Shown in pieces: positions 6,654 through 13,893 of a DNA stretch of 13,893 nt. The notes under the pieces are model-generated. The model was given only the letters and a program-made list of their open reading frames with translations, made no database searches and was not told the origin of the DNA. This stretch comes from Bacteroidaceae bacterium (GTDB lineage: Bacteria; Bacteroidota; Bacteroidia; Bacteroidales; Bacteroidaceae), in the NCBI GenBank assembly GCA_016284115.1, contig JAEEOD010000074.1, positions 1 to 13,893 of the forward strand, in the 5' to 3' direction. The position numbers and the translations under genes were made by a program. Positions within the stretch are counted from its first letter, which is position 1. Every line of letters begins with the position of its first letter.

Positions 6654-8570
6654 ATGAGGAAGTTGGGCTTTATTTTTGTTTTTGCTATGTTGTTGGCAGG
6701 TTGTACAACAACAAACGAACAAGAGCCTTTAAGTCATGGTTACCCCATTAACCCTGTGCCATTTACCAGTGTAAAGGTGGGTGATGGCTTCTGGGGACAA
6801 AGACTGCAAGCCAGTCGTGAGGTAACGGTGCCGTTGGCATTCAGCAAGTGTGAGGAGACAGGACGATACCGTAACTTCGAGTATGCGGCACATCCAAGTG
6901 ATACCATCCATGTGGGAGGCTTTTCGTTCGATGATACAGATGTATATAAGACCATCGAGGGTGCCAGTTACTTGTTGCAGACCTATCCTGATGAACGACT
7001 GAAACAATATATTGACAGTGTGCTGGTGATAGTGGCTGGGGCACAGGAGCCTGACGGCTATCTCTATACAGCTCGCACCATGAACCCCAAGCATCCGCAT
7101 GAATGGGCTGGTTCTAAACGTTGGGAAAAGGTGGAGGAACTGAGTCATGAGTTCTATAACTTGGGTCATATGCTGGAGGCAGCTGTGGCGCATTATCAGG
7201 CTACGGGTCAACGCAACTTTTTGGATATCGCCATTCGTTATGCCGACTGCGTGATTCGTGAAGTGGGACCCAACGAGGGACAAGTTGTTCGTGTGCCTGG
7301 ACATCAGATAGCAGAGATGGGATTGGCGAAGCTCTACTTGGCTACGGGCGATAAGAAATATTTGGATCAGGCCAAGTTTTTCTTGGATTATCGAGGAAAG
7401 ACGGATCATCGTGATCCTTATAACCAGACACATCTACCCGTGCTTGAGCAGAAAGAGGCGGTAGGGCATGCTGTGAGAGCTACCTACATGTATGCGGGTA
7501 TGGCAGATGTGGCAGCGCTTACGGGTGACCAAGGTTATATCAATGCTATTGATACTATTTGGGACAACATTGTTTCAAAGAAAATGTATATTACGGGTGG
7601 TATTGGTTCTACCAACAATGGAGAGGCTTTTGGTGCCAACTACGAATTGCCTAATGCTACGGCTTATAACGAGACCTGTGCTGCTATCGGTATGGTATAT
7701 GTGAATCATCGGTTGTTCTTGTTACATGGTGATGCTAAATATTATGATGTGCTGGAGCGCACCTTGTATAACGGATTGATATCAGGTGTTTCGTTGGAGG
7801 GAGATGCTTTCTTCTATCCTAATCCGTTGGAGGTAAGCAAGGAGCGTAAGTATCAACGTCAAGCTTGGTTTGGCTGTGCTTGTTGCCCTTCGAATATCTC
7901 TCGTTTCATTCCATCTTTACCAGGTTATGTGTATGCTGTAAAAGATAACGACGTGTATGTAAATCTCTTTATGGGTAATCGTTCACAATTACAGGTGAAT
8001 GGCAAGCTTGTGGTGCTGAGTCAAGAAACCGCTTATCCTTTTAGTGGTGATGTGAAGTTGACTGTGGAACAAGCTGACCAGTCATTTACATTGAATGTGC
8101 GTATACCTGGATGGGTTCGTAACGAGGTAATGCCATCAGATCTCTATTCTTTTGCCGATAAGGCGCAGAGTAATTATAGTGTGAAGGTAAATGGTGAAGA
8201 AATAAAAGGCGATTTGCACCAGGGTTATTGCGCTATTAATCGCGAGTGGAAAGCTGGTGATGTGGTGGAGGTGAATTTCGACTTGCAGCCACGATTGGTA
8301 AAGGCTAATGATCAGGTAGAAGCGGACAGAGGCATGGTGGCTGTGCAATGTGGACCTATCGTCTATTGTGCCGAGTCACCTGACAATACTAAGTCTATCA
8401 ACAGAATTGCTATCGCTTCTCAAACACAACTGAAAGTGGATTGGCAACCTGAAAAGTTGCATGGCATCAATCAGATTGTAACTGACAATGGAGTGACTTT
8501 GATTCCTTATTATGCGTGGGCTCATCGGGGTGTGAGCGATATGAGGGTTTGGTTACCCTATAAAGAATAG
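6654..8570 (+). CDS. GH127 beta-L-arabinofuranosidase-like lipoprotein
   Basis: A 638-residue enzyme of glycoside hydrolase family 127, whose members release beta-L-arabinofuranose from plant glycoproteins and related glycans using a zinc-bound cysteine nucleophile. MLLAGC gives a lipobox at Cys17, so the mature protein is membrane-anchored. The (alpha/alpha)6 catalytic domain runs from about 35 to 430, followed by beta-sandwich domains. The active-site set of the characterised Bifidobacterium enzyme HypBA1 can be matched in spacing: acid/base Glu324 (NNGEAFG), zinc ligands Glu340 and Cys342 (YNETC), nucleophile Cys410 and zinc ligand Cys411 (FGCACCPSN). The start 10 bases after the GH13 stop, with the GH31 start 6 bases after this stop, shows one transcript. 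Catalytic residues look complete, so it should be active; the linkage is inferred from the family, and related families (GH146) should be compared. Confidence 0.9.
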   Translation: MRKLGFIFVFAMLLAGCTTTNEQEPLSHGYPINPVPFTSVKVGDGFWGQRLQASREVTVPLAFSKCEETGRYRNFEYAAHPSDTIHVGGFSFDDTDVYKTIEGASYLLQTYPDERLKQYIDSVLVIVAGAQEPDGYLYTARTMNPKHPHEWAGSKRWEKVEELSHEFYNLGHMLEAAVAHYQATGQRNFLDIAIRYADCVIREVGPNEGQVVRVPGHQIAEMGLAKLYLATGDKKYLDQAKFFLDYRGKTDHRDPYNQTHLPVLEQKEAVGHAVRATYMYAGMADVAALTGDQGYINAIDTIWDNIVSKKMYITGGIGSTNNGEAFGANYELPNATAYNETCAAIGMVYVNHRLFLLHGDAKYYDVLERTLYNGLISGVSLEGDAFFYPNPLEVSKERKYQRQAWFGCACCPSNISRFIPSLPGYVYAVKDNDVYVNLFMGNRSQLQVNGKLVVLSQETAYPFSGDVKLTVEQADQSFTLNVRIPGWVRNEVMPSDLYSFADKAQSNYSVKVNGEEIKGDLHQGYCAINREWKAGDVVEVNFDLQPRLVKANDQVEADRGMVAVQCGPIVYCAESPDNTKSINRIAIASQTQLKVDWQPEKLHGINQIVTDNGVTLIPYYAWAHRGVSDMRVWLPYKE

Positions 8571-8576
8571 ACAATT

Positions 8577-11450
8577 ATGAAAAAATACTTAATAGGTTTG
8601 TTGGCAGTATTGTGCATGGTGTCTTGTGATAAAGGCTATCATCGCACTGACAGAGGTGTTATTGTGGACATCGACATGAGTGGTAACTATGAGAGGATTG
8701 ACCAAACCAGTCGGGTAATGCTGGAGGTGATGGGTGAGAAGTTGATTCATGTGAAGGCCATCCAAAATCTGGAGTTTCCAAAGGATAGCAGTTTGATTAT
8801 CGTTCCCAATCTACCCAAGGTACCTTTCAAGGTGGAGAGCACTGACGACTCCGTGTTTGTGATGACCAACTCGCTGATAGCAGGTGTGGAAAGGAAGACA
8901 GGTAATGTAAGGTTCCAGAATGCTATAACGGGCGAGGTCATCTTGCAGGAGTTGGATAATGGGCGCACTTTTGAACCAAAAGAAAATGGTAACGGGTGGG
9001 CGTATAGTGTGCAACAGTCTTTCTTTGGACAGGATGGCGAGGGCTTGTATGGCTTGGGACAACACCAGGCGGATGAGTTCAACTATAAAGACAAGAACGA
9101 GGAACTATTCCAGTATAATACTAAAGTGTCGGTACCTTTCATCATGTCCACTAAAGGATATGGTATTTTGTGGGACAACTATTCCCTTACTCGCTTTGGA
9201 CATCCAGACGACTATCAGCAGTTGGGTGATGTGTTCGCCTTATATAATAAAGTTGGCGAACAAGGCTTCCTTACGGGTACTTATCAACCAGCAAAGGGCA
9301 AAACCATCGTGCGCAATGAGCCTAATTTGTTTTTTGAGCATTTAGACCGTGAGAATGGCCTACAAACGGTGGTGAATTTACCGCAAGATTTCAACTTTGC
9401 TGGGGCTAAGGTGTCTTATGAGGGCGAGTTAGAAGCATTCGAGGAGGGTACTTTCCAATTCATCCTTTACTATGCTGGCTATATGAAAGTGTATATCGAC
9501 AATGAATTGGTGGTACCAGAAAGATGGCGCACAGCGTGGAATCCCAATAGTTATAAGTTCAGTGTGGAGATGCAACCCGAAAGACGTGTGCCCATCCGCA
9601 TAGAGTGGGAGCCTGATGGCAGCGTGTCTTATTGCGGTTTGCGGGTACACCAACCTGTTGAAAACCGAGGCTTCATCAATTGGTGGAGCGAGGTGGCTCA
9701 TGCGGTGGATTACTACTTCGTGGATGGCGATTCGATGGACGAGGTAATAAGTGGTTACCGTACATTGACGGGCAAGTCGCCTATCATGCCTAAGTGGGCG
9801 ATGGGTTATTGGCAAAGCCGTGAGAAATACAACAATCAGGATGAACTGGTCTCTACCTTGCGTGAGTTCCGCAGCCGTCAGATACCTATTGACAATATTG
9901 TGCAAGACTGGTTCTATTGGCGTGAGGACCAGTGGGGCAGTCATGAGTTCGATCCTGCTCGTTTTCCCAATCCCAAGCAGATGGTGGACGATGTACATAA
10001 TATGGGTGGTCATATTATGATATCGGTATGGCCTAAGTTCTATGTTAATACCGAGCATTATAAGGAGTTTGACAAAAATGGCTGGATGTATCAGCAAGCG
10101 GTAAATGATGATATACATGACTGGGTAGGTCCTGGTTATGTGGGTTCGTTCTATGATGCTTACTCTGCTCCTGCTCGTAAGTTGTTCTGGCAACAGATGA
10201 AGGATCATCTCTATCCGTTGGGCTTCGATGCGTGGTGGATGGATGCTTCTGAGCCTAATATACGAGACTGTACTGACATCGAGTATCGTAAGTTGCTTTG
10301 CGGACCAACAGCCTTGGGTACTTCGGATGAGTATTTTAATGCCTATGCTTTGATGAATGCGGAGGCTATATATGATGGACAACGTGAAGCAGATAACGAC
10401 AAACGAGTGTTCCTTTTAACTCGTTCTGGCTTTGCTGGCTTGCAACGATACTCTACCGCTACTTGGAGTGGAGACATTGCTACTCGTTGGGAAGATATGA
10501 AGGCTCAGATTTCGGCTGGTTTGAACTTTGCGACTTCTGGTATTCCTTATTGGACAATGGATATTGGTGGTTTCTGTGTTGAGAATCGCTATGTGGCTGC
10601 TCAGCAGTTATATGACCATACGGGTGTCGAGAATGCTGACCTCAAAGAATGGCGCGAACTGAATACCCGTTGGTATCAGTTCGGCGCTTTCTGTCCGCTG
10701 TTCAGGGCGCATGGGCAGTTTCCTCTGCGTGAGGTGTGGAACATTGCTCCTGCAAGCCATCCAGCTTATAAGAGCATCGTTGACTATACCAAATTGCGTT
10801 ATCGACTCATGCCTTATATCTATTCATTGGCAGGCATAACGTATTTCAAGGATTATACCATTATGCGTCCTTTGGTAATGGACTTCACTGCAGACAAGCG
10901 TGTGTATGACATTGGCGACCAGTACATGTTTGGTCCTGCTTTTATGGTGGCTCCTATATATAAATATGGTGCACGTACCAAGGAAATGTATTTCCCAGCA
11001 GGCAAGGGCTGGTATAATTTCTATACTGGCAGGTATGTACAGGGTGGCCAGCAATTGACTGTGGAAGCTCCTTATGAGCGTATGCCGCTGTTTGTTAAAG
11101 CTGGCAGCATTGTTCCTTTTGGTCCAGAAATGCAGTATGCAATGGAAAAGCAGCCTAAGGAGATTGTATTGTATGTCTATGCCGGTGCCGATGCTGACTT
11201 TACCCTTTATGAAGACGAGGGAGTAAACTATGGTTATGAACAGGGTAAATATGCCACTATATCAATGCACTATAGTGATGCTGCCGGCAAGCTAACCATA
11301 GGACAGCGTCAGGGTACTTTTCCTGGTATGTTGCAACAACGAGTATTTAAGGTAGTGAAAGTAAGCAAGGATAAGCCTGTTGCATTTGACTTGAATGTAG
11401 CAACTAAATCCATTGAATATGACGGCAATGCTGTAGATGTAGTCCTTTAA
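8577..11450 (+). CDS. GH31 alpha-xylosidase/alpha-glucosidase with PA14 insertion, lipoprotein
   Basis: A 957-residue exported GH31 enzyme. The N-terminus ends in MVSC (Cys17), a plausible though not ideal lipobox. After an N-terminal beta-sandwich, residues about 229-360 form a PA14 domain (FQFILYYAGYMKVYIDNE, then RIEWEPDGSVSYCGLRV) inserted in the way seen in Cellvibrio Xyl31A and in the GH31 xylosidase of Bacteroides xyloglucan loci. The catalytic barrel spans about 400-740: nucleophile Asp556 in DAWWMDASEPN and acid/base Asp633 in TATWSGDI. C-terminal beta domains follow to residue 957. The PA14-bearing architecture favours alpha-xylosidase action on xyloglucan oligosaccharides, but alpha-glucosidase activity cannot be excluded from sequence. 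It is the last gene of the operon, 6 bases after GH127, with a hairpin terminator just downstream. Confidence 0.9.
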   Translation: MKKYLIGLLAVLCMVSCDKGYHRTDRGVIVDIDMSGNYERIDQTSRVMLEVMGEKLIHVKAIQNLEFPKDSSLIIVPNLPKVPFKVESTDDSVFVMTNSLIAGVERKTGNVRFQNAITGEVILQELDNGRTFEPKENGNGWAYSVQQSFFGQDGEGLYGLGQHQADEFNYKDKNEELFQYNTKVSVPFIMSTKGYGILWDNYSLTRFGHPDDYQQLGDVFALYNKVGEQGFLTGTYQPAKGKTIVRNEPNLFFEHLDRENGLQTVVNLPQDFNFAGAKVSYEGELEAFEEGTFQFILYYAGYMKVYIDNELVVPERWRTAWNPNSYKFSVEMQPERRVPIRIEWEPDGSVSYCGLRVHQPVENRGFINWWSEVAHAVDYYFVDGDSMDEVISGYRTLTGKSPIMPKWAMGYWQSREKYNNQDELVSTLREFRSRQIPIDNIVQDWFYWREDQWGSHEFDPARFPNPKQMVDDVHNMGGHIMISVWPKFYVNTEHYKEFDKNGWMYQQAVNDDIHDWVGPGYVGSFYDAYSAPARKLFWQQMKDHLYPLGFDAWWMDASEPNIRDCTDIEYRKLLCGPTALGTSDEYFNAYALMNAEAIYDGQREADNDKRVFLLTRSGFAGLQRYSTATWSGDIATRWEDMKAQISAGLNFATSGIPYWTMDIGGFCVENRYVAAQQLYDHTGVENADLKEWRELNTRWYQFGAFCPLFRAHGQFPLREVWNIAPASHPAYKSIVDYTKLRYRLMPYIYSLAGITYFKDYTIMRPLVMDFTADKRVYDIGDQYMFGPAFMVAPIYKYGARTKEMYFPAGKGWYNFYTGRYVQGGQQLTVEAPYERMPLFVKAGSIVPFGPEMQYAMEKQPKEIVLYVYAGADADFTLYEDEGVNYGYEQGKYATISMHYSDAAGKLTIGQRQGTFPGMLQQRVFKVVKVSKDKPVAFDLNVATKSIEYDGNAVDVVL

Positions 11451-11459
11451 TGAAATTGC

Positions 11460-11500
11460 TTGCCCCCTTGTCTTTTGATGGCGAGGGGGTAATTTGTTTA
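11460..11500 (+). terminator. Terminator of the GH13-GH127-GH31 operon
   Basis: CCCCCTTG (11463-11470) pairs with CGAGGGGG (11482-11489), one G.U, and is extended outward by G.U and two A-T pairs. The loop is 11 bases. The tail TTTGTTTATT after the stem is T-rich but interrupted, so termination may be incomplete. Confidence 0.75.
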
Positions 11501-11509
11501 TTCTGATTG

Positions 11510-11541
11510 CTTGCAAATATTATGGCAAACACCTATCTTTG
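11510..11541 (+). promoter_or_regulatory. Promoter of the Na/Pi cotransporter gene
   Basis: TATCTTTG at 11534-11541 is an exact -7 match. The -33 position has CTTG (11510-11513), three of four bases, at a 20-base spacing. The ATG at 11572 is 30 bases downstream of the -7 element. Confidence 0.7.
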
Positions 11542-11571
11542 TAGCAAATTACGTAATTAACTTTCCATTTT

Positions 11572-13293
11572 ATGTCTATTTGGATTCTCTTCAAGCTTCT
11601 CGGCTCGCTGGCACTCTTGATGTTCGGTATGAAGTCAATGAGTGAGGCACTGCAGAAGATGGCTGGTCCTCAGTTGCGTCACGTTCTCGGCGCCATGACC
11701 ACCAATCGAGTTACTGGTTTGTTGACGGGTATGTTGGTAACGGCATCGGTGCAGTCATCTACAGCTACGACGGTGATGACGGTTTCATTTGTGAATGCCG
11801 GTTTGCTGACGTTGGCTCAGGCTATTTCTGTCATCATGGGTGCCAATATTGGTACCACGCTTACCGCCTGGATTATGTCGGCAGGCTTCTCTTTCAACAT
11901 TACAGACTTTGTCTATCCTGCATTCTTTATAGGTATTATACTGATATATATGAAGAAACGCCGTTTCATCGGCGACTTCCTTTTCGGTATAGCCTTTATG
12001 TTTTTAGGTCTTGGAACCTTGCGACAGACAGGTATTGATATGCATTTGGGTGAGCAGCAGGCTGTACTCGATTTCTTCGCCTCGTTTGATCCTAATTCGT
12101 TTGGCACCACTATCCTGTTTTTGTTCTTAGGTGGTGTGCTCACGTTCTGTGTACAGTCATCGGCAGCAGTGATGGCTATCACCATGATTCTGTGCTCCAG
12201 TGGTGTATTGCCAATCTATCAGGGTATCGCCTTAGTGATGGGTGAGAATATCGGTACTACGGTAACGTCTAACTTAGCAGCACTTTCTGCCAATACACAA
12301 GCCCGAAGGGCAGCACTGGCACATATGTTCTTCAATGTGTTTGGCGTAGTGTGGATATTGTTTATCTTTCGCCCGTTTGTGGATATGGTTTGTGGCATAG
12401 TAGGCTATGATACTTCGATGACAGTGGATGCGGTTAGTCATGACACTTATCTCGCTAATGCTGCTAAACTGTCGTTCGTGCTGGCTGCCTTCCATACTTG
12501 CTTTAACATTGCCAATACGTTTATATTGATATGGTTTATTCCGCAGATTGAACGATTGGTTTGCTGGATTATCAAGCCCAAGAAGGTGGACGAGGAAGAG
12601 GATTTCCGCTTGCATTTCATTACGGCAGGCTTCATGAAGACGCCGGAATTGTCGGTATTGGAGGCACAGAAAGAGATATCTTCCTTCTCTGATCGTATGC
12701 AGCGTATGTTTGGCATGGTAAGAGATTTGCTAACAGAAAAAGATGAGCAGAAGTTTGCAAAACTCTACTCTCGCATTGAGAAATATGAGAGCATATCCGA
12801 CAATATGGAGTTAGAGATTGCCAAGTATCTGGAAGCAGTGAGCGATGCCCATTTGTCAGATGATACCAAGGCGAAAATTCGTGCTATGTTGCGTGAGATA
12901 TCAGAGTTGGAGAGTATTGGTGATGCTTGCTACAATATGGCGCGCACCATCAACCGTAAGTTCAATGGTAAACAAGACCACTTCAACGAGAAACACTATG
13001 AGCACATTCAGCACATGATGGACTTGGCTGACAATGCGTTGACGAACCTGAACTTGTTGATGGCTGGTCGTAAGAGTGACTATGATGTGAATCGTACGTT
13101 CAATACAGAGAAAGAAATCAATAATTACCGTGAAGTACTGAAGTCGCAGAACATTATGGACATTAACAATCACGAATACACTTATGGCGTGGGTACTGTC
13201 TATATGGACCTTATCAACGAATGCGAGAAGTTAGGTGACTACGTGGTGAATGTTGTTGAGGCTCGTACTAATACTCGGGAAAGAAAAGACTGA
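11572..13293 (+). CDS. Na/Pi cotransporter family protein with C-terminal PhoU-like domain
   Basis: A 573-residue inner-membrane protein of the NptA/YjbB (SLC34-like) sodium-phosphate cotransporter family. The first 335 residues or so hold several hydrophobic segments and the two inverted-repeat signatures of the family: VQSSTATT (60-67) with GANIGTT (90-96), and VQSSAAVM (194-201) with GENIGTT (224-230). The remainder (about 350-565) is soluble and helical, resembling PhoU repeats, with acidic helix motifs such as SDNMELEIAKYL and ELESIGDACYN. This layout is standard for the bacterial family; some homologues export rather than import phosphate. The start was set at the ATG 30 bases after the promoter's -7 box. 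It forms its own unit between a polysaccharide-degradation operon and a converging SusD gene, and a functional link to either is not evident. Confidence 0.92.
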   Translation: MSIWILFKLLGSLALLMFGMKSMSEALQKMAGPQLRHVLGAMTTNRVTGLLTGMLVTASVQSSTATTVMTVSFVNAGLLTLAQAISVIMGANIGTTLTAWIMSAGFSFNITDFVYPAFFIGIILIYMKKRRFIGDFLFGIAFMFLGLGTLRQTGIDMHLGEQQAVLDFFASFDPNSFGTTILFLFLGGVLTFCVQSSAAVMAITMILCSSGVLPIYQGIALVMGENIGTTVTSNLAALSANTQARRAALAHMFFNVFGVVWILFIFRPFVDMVCGIVGYDTSMTVDAVSHDTYLANAAKLSFVLAAFHTCFNIANTFILIWFIPQIERLVCWIIKPKKVDEEEDFRLHFITAGFMKTPELSVLEAQKEISSFSDRMQRMFGMVRDLLTEKDEQKFAKLYSRIEKYESISDNMELEIAKYLEAVSDAHLSDDTKAKIRAMLREISELESIGDACYNMARTINRKFNGKQDHFNEKHYEHIQHMMDLADNALTNLNLLMAGRKSDYDVNRTFNTEKEINNYREVLKSQNIMDINNHEYTYGVGTVYMDLINECEKLGDYVVNVVEARTNTRERKD

Positions 13294-13316
13294 TTCTGCC
13301 CTTTAATAATAACGGT

Positions 13317-13346
13317 AAAGAGACGAGGAATCCTCGTCTCTTTTTG
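13317..13346 (+). terminator. Intrinsic terminator of the Na/Pi cotransporter gene
   Basis: AAAGAGACGAGG (13317-13328) and CCTCGTCTCTTT (13332-13343) form a perfect 12-pair stem with loop AAT, followed by TT and G. It starts 24 bases after the stop codon. The flanking A and T runs could let it work in both directions. Confidence 0.9.
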
Positions 13347-13375
13347 TCTGAATACTCTTTGTTTCCTTTGATTGG

Positions 13376-13580
13376 TTCAAAACAATTGTATGGGTGGTTC
13401 CAAAGTCTGGAACAGTTGATTCCAATATCAGGAACCAGTCGTTCCTGGCTTTGGAATGGATAGTACCAGACTTTTTGCATCAGTGGTACTAAGTTTTGAC
13501 ATCGTTTGTACATGGTATTGATGTAGTTTGTGCATGGCTTTGATATAGTAAAGTATGCTATGTTTGTTACTAAGTTGACA
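13376..13580. repeat. Degenerate tandem array of 22-base units (intergenic)
   Basis: Units begin at 13376, 13398, 13420, 13442, 13464, 13487, 13509 and 13531, i.e. spacings of 22, 22, 22, 22, 23, 22 and 22 bases. Three consecutive units (from 13398, 13420 and 13442) each begin with the dyad TTCC-N7-GGAA. Later units begin TACC, TACT, TACA and TGCA, and TACTAAGTT...TGACA recurs at 13487-13501 and 13568-13580. The array fills most of the 355-base gap between the converging Na/Pi and SusD genes (13294-13648). No credible ORF, tRNA or promoter with both boxes is seen there. Its function is unknown. Confidence 0.65.
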
Positions 13581-13585
13581 GGCAA

Positions 13586-13618
13586 TAAAAAGGAGAGGGA
13601 GGCAATTGCCTCCCTCCC
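13586..13618 (-). terminator. Intrinsic terminator of the SusD-like gene
   Basis: On the minus strand, a 9-pair stem formed by 13608-13616 with 13595-13603 (core palindrome GGGAGGCAATTGCCTCCC) closes an AATT loop. Three bases later comes TTTTT (13591-13587). It sits about 30 bases after the SusD stop codon. Confidence 0.8.
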
Positions 13619-13648
13619 GTCATTATGAATTCCATTAAATCTTTGGAA

Positions 13649-13893
13649 TTAGTTAAAACCTGGATAACCAGGATTCTGAACCAACTTAGGATTGGTCTGC
13701 CATGCTGTCAATGGAATTGGGAACAACTTCAGGTACTCGTCAGATGGACGATTCCACGCGTTAGCATTAGGAGTTATGGTCTTAGGCTGACCCCACTCGT
13801 CAACATCCTGACTTACCTTAGCACGGAACATCTTCCACATATCCTTGTCGTAGCAGCCAAAGCGGATATCATCCTCACGAGACACGCCTTCCC
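13649..13893 (-). CDS. SusD/RagB family outer-membrane glycan-binding lipoprotein (C-terminal fragment, continues past right edge)
   Basis: The last 80 codons of a SusD-type protein, which sits on the cell surface over a SusC-type TonB-dependent transporter and helps capture glycans. The frame is open to the window edge, so the gene's start lies to the right; the GTG at 13885-13883 is an internal valine, not a start. The visible tail ends with the SusD family hallmark: residues reading DEYLKLFPIPLTAWQTNPKL and then VQNPGYPGFN before the stop at 13651-13649. This matches the LFPIPxxE...NPxLxQNPGY pattern. Full-length members are about 500-600 residues, so only about a seventh is here. SusC would be expected further upstream, beyond the window. 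The gene converges on the Na/Pi cotransporter. Specificity cannot be read from this fragment. Confidence 0.88.
   Translation of the reverse strand, partial: EGVSREDDIRFGCYDKDMWKMFRAKVSQDVDEWGQPKTITPNANAWNRPSDEYLKLFPIPLTAWQTNPKLVQNPGYPGFN

Noticed and set aside
6729..7433. A 234-codon minus-strand open frame within the GH127 gene.
   Set aside because: It is antisense to conserved enzyme sequence and has an unnatural composition rich in His, Ile and Ser; it is a shadow of the coding frame.
9429..10382. A 317-codon open frame on the minus strand within the GH31 gene.
   Set aside because: It lies antisense within a full-length enzyme whose catalytic motifs are intact, its translation resembles no family, and it has no promoter pattern.
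13376..13580. The 22-base array as a CRISPR.
   Set aside because: Units abut with no spacers, the bases diverge too much between units, and no cas genes are in view.
13268..13585. A 105-codon minus-strand open frame across the end of the Na/Pi gene and the array.
   Set aside because: It runs through two terminators and the repeat array and resembles no protein family.

Overview
The window looks like a Bacteroidota chromosome, most likely a Prevotellaceae-type gut or rumen member. Four intergenic regions carry the Bacteroidota promoter pattern (a -33 TTTG or close variant, 19-20 bases, then -7 TAnnTTTG). Shine-Dalgarno sequences are weak or absent, and the tRNA does not encode its CCA end. 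The right edge holds the C-terminus of a SusD/RagB-type glycan-binding protein, which is specific to this phylum. The genus is an inference; nothing in the window proves it.

Layout: (1) 1-928, minus strand: most of a mannose-1-phosphate guanylyltransferase, cut by the left edge. (2) 1036-1203, plus strand: a tRNA-Leu(CAA) unit with its own promoter and intrinsic terminator, followed by a non-coding stretch with a 22-base-periodic hairpin repeat. (3) 3460-1436, minus strand: a two-gene unit for a secreted endonuclease/exonuclease/phosphatase-fold enzyme and a secreted CE1-like carbohydrate esterase. (4) 3549-4754, plus strand: a monocistronic unit for a Tat-exported xylose-isomerase-like TIM-barrel protein. 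(5) 4749-11500, plus strand: a tight three-gene operon for a GH13 neopullulanase/cyclomaltodextrinase-like enzyme, a GH127 beta-L-arabinofuranosidase-like enzyme and a GH31 enzyme with a PA14 insertion. (6) 11510-13345, plus strand: a monocistronic Na/Pi cotransporter with a PhoU-like tail. (7) 13346-13648: a non-coding stretch with a degenerate array of 22-base units, then the terminator of the minus-strand SusD gene whose last 80 codons end the window.

How the genes fit together: regions 3 to 5 all encode exported carbohydrate-active or related enzymes. The operon enzymes carry SPase I or lipoprotein signals that place them in the periplasm or on a membrane, and the isomerase-like protein has a twin-arginine signal. 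Together they look like the enzyme part of a polysaccharide utilisation locus that handles oligosaccharides with alpha-glucosyl or alpha-xylosyl and beta-L-arabinofuranosyl decorations and possibly acyl esters. No SusC, no complete SusD and no sensor/regulator is visible beside the operon, so importer and control must lie elsewhere, perhaps to the right of the window.

The gene families are all recognisable; I found no clearly new protein system. The least explained structure is the 22-base periodicity in two separate intergenic regions (1281-1368 and 13376-13580). Next come a promoter whose -33 box lies inside the preceding terminator's T-tract (4749-4752), and a strongly codon-biased Tat-exported TIM-barrel protein of uncertain substrate.
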